Shown here one piece after another: positions 1 to 5,472 of a DNA stretch of 5,472 bases; the first letter of the stretch is position 1, and each line of letters starts with the position of its first letter. This DNA is from Paenibacillaceae bacterium UBA6304. Lineage in GTDB: Bacteria > Bacillota > Bacilli > Paenibacillales > Paenibacillaceae. The notes under the pieces were generated by a model that saw nothing but the letters and a program-made list of their open reading frames with translations, did not search any database and had not been told where the DNA came from. The stretch lies in contig DJTQ01000427.1 of assembly GCA_002439285.1 (NCBI GenBank), positions 1 to 5,472 of the forward strand, given 5' to 3'. The position numbers and the translations under genes are program-made.

Positions 1-489
1 TATTTTCTGATTGCATTAATTATGTTTCTAATTGACCAAGGTACGAAATATCTGATTGCGTCCGGTTTAACGATCGGGGAACAAATTCCGGTAATCGGCG
101 ATTTTTTCCTGATTACTTCCCACCGGAATACGGGTGCGGCATTCGGGATCTTGGAAGGGCAACGTTGGTTCTTCATCGTTATCACGACAGTCGTCGTGGT
201 GGGAATCATCTGGTATTTGCAAAAAGTGAAGTCGTCGGGCAACAAACTGCTGCCTACCGCCTTATCGCTCGTCTTGGGCGGGGCTGTCGGTAATTTTCTC
301 GACCGGGCCGTAAGCGGCGAAGTCGTCGATTTTCTGCAATTCAATTTCGGCACTTATACTTTTCCGATCTTTAATGTCGCGGACTCCTGTATTGTGGTCG
401 GGGTGTGCCTGATCGTTTTGGATTCGATTTTGGAAATTCGCAGAGAGAAACATAACCAAACAAAACATAAGCAAGAGGAGCAAGTATGA
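1..489 (+). CDS. lspA: Lipoprotein signal peptidase (signal peptidase II), 5'-partial
   Basis: Integral-membrane aspartyl protease that removes the signal peptide of prolipoproteins after Lgt has added diacylglyceryl to the lipobox cysteine. The frame is open from base 1; the first ATG inside the window is at 22, but the seven codons before it (YFLIALI) continue the first membrane helix, so the true start lies just upstream. By remembered alignment to B. subtilis LspA (about 154 aa) only two or three residues are missing. Counting from Met at 22, the family blocks are DQGTK (5-9), RNTGAAFG (35-42), GGAVGNFLDR (86-95) and FNVADS (117-122). The two catalytic aspartates should be D94 and D121. 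Four hydrophobic segments fit the family: the N-terminal one, about 49-66, 77-93 and 118-137. The C-terminus is a charged Lys/Glu/Gln tail. The stop overlaps the next gene's ATG. Confident identification. Confidence 0.97.
   Translation, partial: YFLIALIMFLIDQGTKYLIASGLTIGEQIPVIGDFFLITSHRNTGAAFGILEGQRWFFIVITTVVVVGIIWYLQKVKSSGNKLLPTALSLVLGGAVGNFLDRAVSGEVVDFLQFNFGTYTFPIFNVADSCIVVGVCLIVLDSILEIRREKHNQTKHKQEEQV
473..480 (+). promoter_or_regulatory. Ribosome binding site of the pseudouridine synthase gene
   Basis: AAGAGGAG lies inside the last codons of lspA, 5 nt before the ATG at 486. It fixes the downstream start at 486 rather than the in-frame ATG at 528, which has only a weak purine stretch before it. 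Together with the ATGA overlap it suggests translational coupling. Confidence 0.8.
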
Positions 490-1433
490 TATCGGACAAA
501 CCTTTTTTTGATCCTGAAGACGGAATTATGGAGTGGACGGCGGAGGCCGAAGCAGCGAAGGATCGAATTGACAAGTATATAAAATCCCGGCTAGGCGAAG
601 AGTTCTCCCGGAGCCAGATCCAGCTTTGGATTGAAAACGGGGACATTCTTGTAAATGGCGCCAGTATCAAAGCCAATTATAAAATTGCTGAGGGCGATGT
701 CATTACACTGACAGTTCCGGAAGCGGAGCCGGTCGAAATTGTGCCAGAGGATATTCCGCTCGATGTATATTATGAAGATTCGGATGTCATTGTCGTCAAC
801 AAAGCCCGCGGCATGGTCGTGCATCCGGCTCCGGGGCATTCCTCCGGAACGCTTGTGAATGCGCTGATGTTTCATTGCAAAGACCTCTCCGGTATCAATG
901 GAGAACTACGTCCAGGCATCGTGCACCGTATCGATAAAGATACATCAGGCCTCCTGATGGCCGCAAAGAATGATAAGGCGCATGCATCCTTGGCCGCACA
1001 GCTTAAGGAGCATTCGGTAACCCGGAAGTATTACGCTTTAGTTCACGGTAACGTCAGTCATGACCAGGGAACGGTTGATGCACCGATCGGCCGGGATCCT
1101 CAAGACCGGAAGATGTTTACGGTGATTGAGCGAAACAGCAAAGAAGCGATCACCCATTTTCAGGTAACCGAACGTTTTGGAGATTATACACTGCTGGAGC
1201 TTAAATTAGAGACCGGGCGGACGCATCAAATTCGCGTGCATATGAAATTTATAGGGCATCCGTTGGTTGGAGACCCTTTGTACGGCCGGAGTAAAGGCAT
1301 CAAGATGTCCGGGCAGGCTCTGCATGCTGCAGTGCTTGGATTTGTTCATCCATCGAGCGGGGAATATCTGGAGTTTAGCGCACCGATCCCCGAAGACATG
1401 GAGGATCTGCTGCATTCCCTGCGTAATCGGTAA
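486..1433 (+). CDS. rluD: RluA/RluD-family pseudouridine synthase (YlyB-like)
   Basis: Isomerises specific uridines in RNA, probably 23S rRNA, to pseudouridine; the exact target cannot be read from the sequence. The 315-aa product has an S4-type RNA-binding domain at about residues 27-80 (SRSQIQLWIENGDILVNG region). The catalytic domain runs from about 95 to 300. Family motifs visible are RPGIVHRIDKDTSGLL (142-157), with D150 as the catalytic aspartate, RKYYALVHG (180-188), GRDPQDRKMF (202-211) and GRTHQIRVH (244-252). Length and domain order fit RluD and B. subtilis YlyB. In B. subtilis ylyB also sits between lspA and pyrR, which supports orthology. The start overlaps the lspA stop by ATGA and has a strong Shine-Dalgarno sequence. 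An intrinsic terminator follows. The symbol is by similarity; RluD-like is safe, strict orthology to E. coli RluD is not shown. Confidence 0.93.
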   Translation: MISDKPFFDPEDGIMEWTAEAEAAKDRIDKYIKSRLGEEFSRSQIQLWIENGDILVNGASIKANYKIAEGDVITLTVPEAEPVEIVPEDIPLDVYYEDSDVIVVNKARGMVVHPAPGHSSGTLVNALMFHCKDLSGINGELRPGIVHRIDKDTSGLLMAAKNDKAHASLAAQLKEHSVTRKYYALVHGNVSHDQGTVDAPIGRDPQDRKMFTVIERNSKEAITHFQVTERFGDYTLLELKLETGRTHQIRVHMKFIGHPLVGDPLYGRSKGIKMSGQALHAAVLGFVHPSSGEYLEFSAPIPEDMEDLLHSLRNR

Positions 1434-1439
1434 TTGAAA

Positions 1440-1456
1440 TGATCAATGGTTGATCA
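1440..1456 (+). repeat. Short perfect inverted repeat after the pseudouridine synthase gene
   Basis: TGATCAA (1440-1446) and TTGATCA (1450-1456) are exact reverse complements separated by TGG. The repeat lies between the stop codon and the terminator. It is AT-rich and could be a small 3' UTR hairpin or a dyad for a DNA-binding protein; nothing else in the sequence decides between these. Confidence 0.45.
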
Positions 1457-1464
1457 ATTAGAAG

Positions 1465-1516
1465 GCACTCTTGTTCCAAACATGCATTAGGCATGTCGGA
1501 ACGGGGGTGTTTTTTT
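1465..1516 (+). terminator. Intrinsic terminator of the lspA-rluD unit
   Basis: A long hairpin is followed by TTTTTT (1511-1516). Pairing runs from G1465-U1510 inwards through CACTCTTGTTCC (1466-1477) against GGAACGGGGGTG (1498-1509), including G-U pairs. A small internal loop (A1478-A1479 / C1497) follows, then ACATGC (1480-1485) pairs with GCATGT (1491-1496) around the loop ATTAG. This separates lspA-rluD from dapL. Confidence 0.88.
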
Positions 1517-1584
1517 GATAGGACTTCATCTTCAATAGTCAAAAAACTACAAACGATCTGGTGATTAATCCATTCTCGAAAAAC

Positions 1585-1599
1585 TATGATTCCATCATA
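1585..1599 (+). promoter_or_regulatory. Dyad and possible -10 element upstream of dapL
   Basis: TATGAT (1585-1590) and ATCATA (1594-1599) form a perfect 6-bp dyad around TCC. TATGAT also resembles a sigma-A -10 box, but 17 nt upstream lies only TGATTA (1562-1567), a poor -35. dapL must have a promoter in 1517-1620 if the upstream terminator works; this is the best candidate I see and it is weak. Confidence 0.25.
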
Positions 1600-1636
1600 T
1601 TTAAAGAGGAGATTTTGAAAAAGGGGATGGACTTTC

Positions 1637-2890
1637 ATGAGCATAAAACTCTATCAGGATACTTATATTCAGCGTCAATTTGCCGATCGTATCGGCGGGG
1701 CCGATTACGGAAAAGATACGGCTATTTATAAATTCGAAAAAATCAAACGCGCGAAAGCTGCGGCAAAAAAAGATTTTCCGGACATGGAATTGATCGATAT
1801 GGGCGTTGGTGAACCGGACGAAATGGCGGATGCCGGAATCGTGGCGAAACTGGCGGAGGAAGCGGCCAAGCCGGAAAACCGCGGATATGCAGATAATGGA
1901 ATTGCCGAATTCAAATCGGCGGCCGCTCTATATTTGCAAGAAGTATTCGGCGTGAGCGGAATCGATCCGGATACGGAAATCGTGCATTCTATCGGCTCTA
2001 AGCCTGCTTTGGCGATGCTGCCATCTTGCTTTATCAATCCGGGGGATATCACGATTATGACAGTTCCGGGTTATCCGATTCTGGGAACGCACACGAAGTA
2101 TTTGGGTGGAGAGGTATACTCGGTGCCCTTGACGGAAGAGAACGATTTTCTCCCGGACCTGTCTTCGATTCCTGATGAGATCGCCCTAAAGGCTAAGCTG
2201 ATTTACCTGAATTACCCGAACAACCCGACAGGCGCGAGCGCTACGGCGGAATTTTTTGTGAAAGTAGTGGAATGGGCCCGCAAATTCAACGTGGTCGTCA
2301 TTCATGACGCTCCTTACGCCGCCTTGACGTACTACGGGTTGAAGCCTCTCAGCTTCCTCTCGACACCTGGAGCCAAGGAGGTTGGTGTTGAACTCCATTC
2401 CTTGTCGAAATCTTACAATATGACCGGATGGAGAATTGGGTTTGTCGCCGGGAATCCCTTGATCGTAAAAGCGTTCAGCGATGTGAAGGATAATAACGAT
2501 TCCGGCCAGTTTATAGCCATACAGAAAGCGGCGGCTTACGGATTGGCCCATCCGGAAATTACGGAGAAGATTGCGGAGAAATACTCGCGGCGCCATAACC
2601 TGCTGGTCGCTACGCTGAATGAGCTCGGCTTCAAGGCAAAGAAACCGAAGGGTTCATTCTTCCTTTACGTGGCTGCTCCGAAAGGAGTGGAGGGCGGCCC
2701 TGCGTTTGCCACAGCGGAGGATTTCGCTCAGTACCTGATCAGGGAGAAGCTGATCTCGACGGTACCTTGGGATGATGCCGGCCACTATGTCCGGTTTTCG
2801 GTTACGTTTGCGGCAGACGGAATTGCGGAGGAAGAGCGGGTTATCGCTGAAATCAAACGCCGTCTGGGTGAAGTGAAGTTTATATTTTAA
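1637..2890 (+). CDS. dapL: LL-diaminopimelate aminotransferase
   Basis: PLP enzyme of fold type I that converts tetrahydrodipicolinate directly to LL-2,6-diaminopimelate using glutamate as amino donor, for lysine and peptidoglycan synthesis. The 417-aa product shows the family blocks: MGVGEPDE (55-62), GYADNGIAEFK (83-93), GSKPALAMLP (120-129), NYPNNPTGA (192-200), HDAPYA (223-228), and SLSKSYNMTGWRIGF (255-269) with K258 as the Schiff-base lysine. N196, D224, Y227 and R386 (in YVRFS) are the expected cofactor and carboxylate ligands. Start choice: ATG 1637 is the first ATG after an in-frame stop at 1616, with GGGGA (1623-1627) nine nt upstream. A stronger AAAGAGGAG (1603-1611) lies further up and has no start codon of this frame near it. 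Terminators on both sides make this a one-gene transcription unit. Another aminotransferase specificity is possible, but the active-site block is typical of DapL. Confidence 0.93.
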   Translation: MSIKLYQDTYIQRQFADRIGGADYGKDTAIYKFEKIKRAKAAAKKDFPDMELIDMGVGEPDEMADAGIVAKLAEEAAKPENRGYADNGIAEFKSAAALYLQEVFGVSGIDPDTEIVHSIGSKPALAMLPSCFINPGDITIMTVPGYPILGTHTKYLGGEVYSVPLTEENDFLPDLSSIPDEIALKAKLIYLNYPNNPTGASATAEFFVKVVEWARKFNVVVIHDAPYAALTYYGLKPLSFLSTPGAKEVGVELHSLSKSYNMTGWRIGFVAGNPLIVKAFSDVKDNNDSGQFIAIQKAAAYGLAHPEITEKIAEKYSRRHNLLVATLNELGFKAKKPKGSFFLYVAAPKGVEGGPAFATAEDFAQYLIREKLISTVPWDDAGHYVRFSVTFAADGIAEEERVIAEIKRRLGEVKFIF

Positions 2891-2944
2891 TCTGTTGAAG
2901 TTGATAGGAGGGTAACCCAAAAGTAACAAACAATTTTTTATTTA

Positions 2945-2984
2945 AAAGAGCCAGCCAAGAGATGTTTTTCTTGGCTGGCTCTTT
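2945..2984 (+). terminator. 16-bp perfect hairpin ending the dapL unit
   Basis: AAAGAGCCAGCCAAGA (2945-2960) and TCTTGGCTGGCTCTTT (2969-2984) are exact reverse complements around an 8-nt loop, GATGTTTT. The T-tract is short: only TTT closes the stem and CACTT follows before intron-like sequence starts at 2990. The hairpin is very stable, so termination is likely, though the U-tract is weaker than at the other two terminators here. Confidence 0.85.
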
Positions 2985-2989
2985 CACTT

Positions 2990-3127
2990 GTGCGCCCGGC
3001 ATGGGTGATAACTCGGCTGTAAAAGTCCGCTACAGACTTGGCAGTAGGAACTGTTAGCCAAAGGCAAGGGTGTCCTTGGCGAGACGCAATCCGAAGGAAG
3101 CCGGAGTAAAGGGCTAAGGGGCACGAA
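2990..3127 (+). mobile_element. Group IIC-like intron, 5' fragment (domain I only)
   Basis: The segment begins GTGCGCCCGGCATGGGTG (2990-3007), the canonical 5' end of bacterial group II introns. It keeps further domain I landmarks in the right order: GTTAGCC (3053-3059), GGCAAGGGTGTCC (3063-3075), GAAGGAAGC (3093-3101) and GGCACGAA (3120-3127). From memory these match the Oceanobacillus iheyensis group IIC intron closely. Similarity stops near 3127. No domain V hairpin, 3' splice end or reverse-transcriptase gene is visible downstream, so this is a dead 5' remnant. It starts five bases after the dapL terminator hairpin, which fits the known preference of IIC introns for inserting behind intrinsic terminators. 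The exact 3' limit is uncertain. Confidence 0.8.
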
Positions 3128-3190
3128 TTAATTACTTTAACTAAACTAACTAACTAGTCACGAAACAGGCGCACATTTAAGGAAACTTTC

Positions 3191-3218
3191 CAGTAACCAG
3201 TAACCAGTGCTCAGTAAC
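3191..3218 (+). repeat. Four tandem 7-bp units, CAGTAAC
   Basis: CAGTAAC occurs at 3191-3197, 3198-3204 and 3212-3218; the unit between, at 3205-3211, is the variant CAGTGCT. The copies are directly abutting and in phase. This is a small tandem repeat that could vary in copy number between strains; no function is apparent. Confidence 0.7.
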
Positions 3219-3267
3219 TTCATGTATTCACTGCTCGAATCGATAGGAGTGAGTGTTGTTGGGAGCA

Positions 3268-3458
3268 AATTAACTGTATTACTTACAGTTAATTACCATG
3301 AATCTGGTCGTTCTGTAGAATTAAATGTATTTCCTACAGTTAATTCTTATCCTTTCCGCTCTTTTCGCTGCAAGTGCCTAAATTAACTGTAGGATTTCCA
3401 GTTAGTTTGCCCGGACCCGGCCTACCGCGCGGAATAACTGTAGGTTTTCCAGTTAATC
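3268..3458. repeat. Array of four 27-bp palindromes (AATTAACTG-N9-CAGTTAATT)
   Basis: Four copies lie at 3268-3294, 3319-3345, 3381-3407 and 3432-3458. All have the same architecture of a 9-bp arm, a 9-bp centre and a 9-bp arm. The left arms read AATTAACTG, AATTAAATG, AATTAACTG and GAATAACTG. The right arms read CAGTTAATT, CAGTTAATT, CAGTTAGTT and CAGTTAATC. The centres fall into two types: TATTACTTA and TATTTCCTA, where the palindrome extends to 11 bp, and TAGGATTTC and TAGGTTTTC, where it does not. Starts are 51, 62 and 51 bp apart. The spacers (24, 35 and 24 bp) share no sequence. Candidates are a dispersed intergenic repeat family, an array of protein binding sites, or RNA hairpins. Confidence 0.85.
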
Positions 3459-3500
3459 TTCATATAGCGGTCTGTCTGGTGGCCTAGAGAGGAGAGCCTC

Positions 3501-3566
3501 ATGGGTAGTGAAAGTAAGCTGGGGCAGGAGAAAGAGGGTGTCCTTCAGCCAACCACACTACGATGA
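3501..3566 (+). other. Possible 21-codon small ORF with a strong ribosome binding site
   Basis: ATG at 3501 is preceded by GAGAGGAG (3487-3494) at 6-nt spacing and opens a 21-codon frame (MGSESKLGQEKEG...) ending in TGA 3564-3566. The frame runs through the left arm of the inverted repeat at 3531-3587. It could be a genuine micropeptide, the start of a gene destroyed by insertion, or chance. No family is recognised. Confidence 0.2.
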
Positions 3567-3614
3567 CTTCTGGGACGCCCCCTCTTTAATAAGGGCGGAT
3601 AGAAGTGAAAGTAA
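3507..3614 (+). repeat. Direct repeats AGTGAAAGTAA bracketing an inverted repeat
   Basis: AGTGAAAGTAA occurs exactly at 3507-3517 and 3604-3614. Similarity continues loosely downstream: GCTGGGGCAG at 3518-3527, and GCGGGGTCAG at 3620-3629 after a 5-nt insertion. The two copies flank the inverted repeat at 3531-3587, but not immediately. They may mark a local duplication rather than a target-site duplication. Confidence 0.5.
3531..3587. repeat. 57-bp imperfect inverted repeat, possible insertion-sequence remnant
   Basis: AAAGAGGGTGTCC (3531-3543) pairs with GGACG-CC-CCCTCTTT (3573-3587). This gives 8 bp, a CC bulge, then 5 bp including one T-G pair. The inner sequence, about 29 bp, is not conserved with anything else in the window. 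Ends of the form AGAGGGTGTCC...GGGACACCCTCT recall terminal inverted repeats of some Bacillota insertion sequences; this is a memory-based impression. There is no T-run after the stem (AATAAG follows), so a terminator is less likely. No transposase is present and no clean target duplication is seen. Confidence 0.45.
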
Positions 3615-3685
3615 ATTAAGCGGGGTCAGAAAGGGATTGAATAAATATTAATTATAATGTATATTTATGAATATAAATGATTTCG

Positions 3686-3714
3686 TTGACTCATTAGGGA
3701 GATTGAACTGTAAA
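3686..3714 (+). promoter_or_regulatory. Weak second candidate promoter upstream of pyr
   Basis: TTGACT (3686-3691) and TGTAAA (3709-3714) are separated by 17 bp. The -35 is good and the -10 matches only four of six positions. It would give a transcript starting near 3721 and reading into the pyr leader. The promoter at 3748-3776 is far better. Confidence 0.25.
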
Positions 3715-3747
3715 TTTTAGGTCAGGTATTTATCCAGGATGGTTGTC

Positions 3748-3776
3748 TTGACAGTCAGGCCGCATTCTGTCATAAT
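3748..3776 (+). promoter_or_regulatory. Sigma-A promoter of the pyr operon
   Basis: TTGACA (3748-3753) is a perfect -35 box. Exactly 17 bp downstream is CATAAT (3771-3776), a five-of-six -10 box. Transcription should start near 3782-3784, about 13 nt before the PyrR-binding loop. An inverted pair GACAG (3750-3754) / CTGTC (3767-3771) overlaps both boxes; I know of no regulator with that site. Confidence 0.88.
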
Positions 3777-3795
3777 TCATGTAAATCAATATGAA

Positions 3796-3819
3796 CCTTT
3801 AATTCAGTCCCGTGAGGCT

Positions 3820-3826
<7 letters not shown>
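3796..3826 (+). promoter_or_regulatory. PyrR-binding loop (anti-antiterminator) of the pyr attenuator
   Basis: AGTCCCGTGAGGCT (3806-3819) matches the established PyrR-binding consensus ARUCCNGNGAGGYU. The upper stem pairs A3806-U3819, G3807-C3818, C3809-G3817 and C3810-G3816, with U3808 bulged and CGUGA in the loop. A lower stem pairs CCTT (3796-3799) with AAGG (3823-3826) across an internal bulge. PyrR bound to UMP or UTP should stabilise this form and so favour termination. Its 3' side, GGCAAGG (3820-3826), is the strand that otherwise builds the antiterminator. Confidence 0.93.
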
Positions 3827-4549
<723 letters not shown>

Positions 4550-4550
4550 T

Positions 4551-5465
4551 ATGACGATGACCGCATCCGCATTGAAGGACCGCAGTTTGCTAGGGCTTAA
4601 GGAGCTCAGCGCCTCGGAAATTGGTTCGATTCTGGATCGGGCGGCGTACTGGGAAAGCCGGGAAGAAAAATTGATTCCTCTGCTGAAAGATCGGTTTGTA
4701 GCCAATATGTTTTTTGAAAACAGTACGCGTACCCGCTTCTCGTTTGAAATGGCGGAAAAGCGACTGGGAGCGGAGGTTCTGAACTTTGCGGCCGCCGTCT
4801 CCAGCGTCGAAAAAGGGGAGTCCATCTACGATACGGTGCGCACTCTGGAATCGATGGGAATCGATGCAGGCGTGATCCGGCTGAAGCCGGCAGGCGTTCT
4901 GGCTGAATTGGCTTCCCGAGTGTCCGTTCCTCTAGTCAATGCCGGAGACGGGAATAACGAACATCCGACGCAGGCTTTGCTTGACTTGTACACGATGAAG
5001 AAGCACTTCGGAGAATTGAAGGGGCTCAAAGTATCTATTATTGGAGACATCAAGCACAGCAGGGTAGCCCGTTCGAATCTTTGGGCGCTGCAAAAATTCG
5101 GAACGGACGTCAAGATGTGCGCGCCGGAAAGCATGCGGGCGCCGGAGCTTGCGGCGGAAGCGCCTTATGTATCCATGGACGAGGCGCTCTGCGCAGATGT
5201 AGTCATGATGCTGCGCGTACAGTTGGAACGCCATGCCGAAGGATTGCTGAAATCCGCCGAGCAGTATCGCTTGGAATATGGACTTACGGAAGAGCGGGCG
5301 GCGGCTCTTGCCCCGCATGTCATCATCATGCATCCCGCCCCAATTAATCGGAACGTGGAGATCGATGACAGTGTGGTCGAACATGCTCAGTCGCGTATTT
5401 TCGAGCAAATGGCGAATGGGGTACCCATCCGGATGGCGGTTATGGAACGTGCTATGAAATTGTAG
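4551..5465 (+). CDS. pyrB: Aspartate carbamoyltransferase catalytic chain
   Basis: Catalyses carbamoyl phosphate + L-aspartate to N-carbamoyl-L-aspartate and phosphate, the committed step of de novo pyrimidine synthesis in the cytosol. The 304-aa product matches the usual length of Bacillus-type PyrB. The carbamoyl-phosphate site is FENSTRTRFSFE (55-66), with the STRTR signature at 58-62. The following loop carries SSVEKGES (84-91), with K88 expected to reach into the neighbouring subunit's active site. Further family blocks are DGNNEHPTQALLD (133-145), GDIKHSRVARSN (165-176), MLRVQLER (220-227) and MHPAPINRNVEI (260-271). No pyrI is seen, consistent with an unregulated trimer as in Bacillus (family knowledge). 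The gene begins 1 nt after pyrR and depends on the upstream attenuator. The window ends 7 nt after the stop, so any following pyrC is out of view. Confidence 0.97.
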   Translation: MTMTASALKDRSLLGLKELSASEIGSILDRAAYWESREEKLIPLLKDRFVANMFFENSTRTRFSFEMAEKRLGAEVLNFAAAVSSVEKGESIYDTVRTLESMGIDAGVIRLKPAGVLAELASRVSVPLVNAGDGNNEHPTQALLDLYTMKKHFGELKGLKVSIIGDIKHSRVARSNLWALQKFGTDVKMCAPESMRAPELAAEAPYVSMDEALCADVVMMLRVQLERHAEGLLKSAEQYRLEYGLTEERAAALAPHVIIMHPAPINRNVEIDDSVVEHAQSRIFEQMANGVPIRMAVMERAMKL

Positions 5466-5472
5466 AATTCAA

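Larger units (their letters stand above)
2985..3747. other. Gene-free region rich in repeats and mobile-element remnants
   Basis: No convincing protein gene is visible on either strand between the dapL hairpin and the pyr promoter. The stretch holds a group IIC-like intron fragment, an ACTA-rich low-complexity patch (3139-3156), a CAGTAAC tandem repeat, four 27-bp palindromes and a 57-bp imperfect inverted repeat between direct repeats. It ends in an AT-rich segment (about 3636-3680) containing ATAAATAT (3641-3648) and its complement ATATTTAT (3661-3668). The individual elements are listed separately. Confidence 0.75.

Noticed and set aside
1465..1516. T-box or riboswitch in front of dapL
   Set aside because: There is no T-box consensus (AGGGTGGNACCGCG) or known aptamer core; the structure is a plain terminator close behind the upstream gene.
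3268..3458. CRISPR array
   Set aside because: The repeats are diverged palindromes with 24-35 bp spacers, only four copies, and no cas genes or leader nearby.
3067..3545. Shared 11-mer AGGGTGTCCTT at 3067-3077 and 3535-3545
   Set aside because: The first copy is part of conserved intron domain I and the second belongs to the inverted repeat end; flanks do not match, so chance is the better explanation.
3653..3658. TATAAT as a promoter -10
   Set aside because: It is a perfect hexamer, but no -35-like sequence lies 16-18 bp upstream, and it sits in an AT-rich stretch where such matches are expected.
5465..5470. GAATTC at the window end
   Set aside because: An EcoRI-type hexamer overlapping the pyrB stop carries no biological meaning by itself.

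Overview
The window reads as a low-to-mid GC Gram-positive chromosome segment, most likely Paenibacillus or a close relative in the Bacillota. The clues are the order lspA - RluD-type pseudouridine synthase - (dapL) - pyrR - pyrB, the strong GAGGAG-type ribosome binding sites, and a PyrR-controlled transcription attenuator. This assignment is inferred from gene content and remembered family sequences; no search was run.

Layout: positions 1-489 hold lspA (signal peptidase II), missing only its first few codons. It overlaps the RluA/RluD-family pseudouridine synthase gene (486-1433) by ATGA. A strong intrinsic terminator (1465-1516) ends that unit. A separate gene, dapL (LL-diaminopimelate aminotransferase, 1637-2890), follows and ends in a 16-bp perfect hairpin (2945-2984).

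Positions 2985-3747 carry no convincing protein gene but are rich in structure. Five bases after the dapL hairpin lies the 5' end of a group IIC-like intron (2990 to about 3127), truncated in domain I. Then come a 7-bp tandem repeat (3191-3218), four copies of a 27-bp palindrome spaced 51, 62 and 51 bp apart (3268-3458), and a 57-bp imperfect inverted repeat bracketed by direct repeats (3531-3587). The region looks like a landing site for small repeats and decayed mobile DNA.

The pyrimidine unit starts with a near-consensus sigma-A promoter (3748-3776). Its leader of about 170 nt contains a textbook PyrR-binding loop (AGTCCCGTGAGGCT, 3806-3819) and an intrinsic terminator (3923-3955). A 7-nt segment, GGCAAGG (3820-3826), lies in the binding loop and can pair exactly with the terminator 5' arm to form the antiterminator. 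pyrR (4004-4549) and pyrB (4551-5465, aspartate carbamoyltransferase) follow with a 1-nt gap, so UMP/UTP-bound PyrR should shut down its own gene and pyrB together. No pyrP and no second attenuator lie between them. An open 41-codon frame crosses the attenuator and could be a leader peptide.

The protein genes are well-known families. The less ordinary material is the dapL-pyrR intergenic region and the possible translated pyr leader. I see no evidence for a wholly new defence or mobile system.
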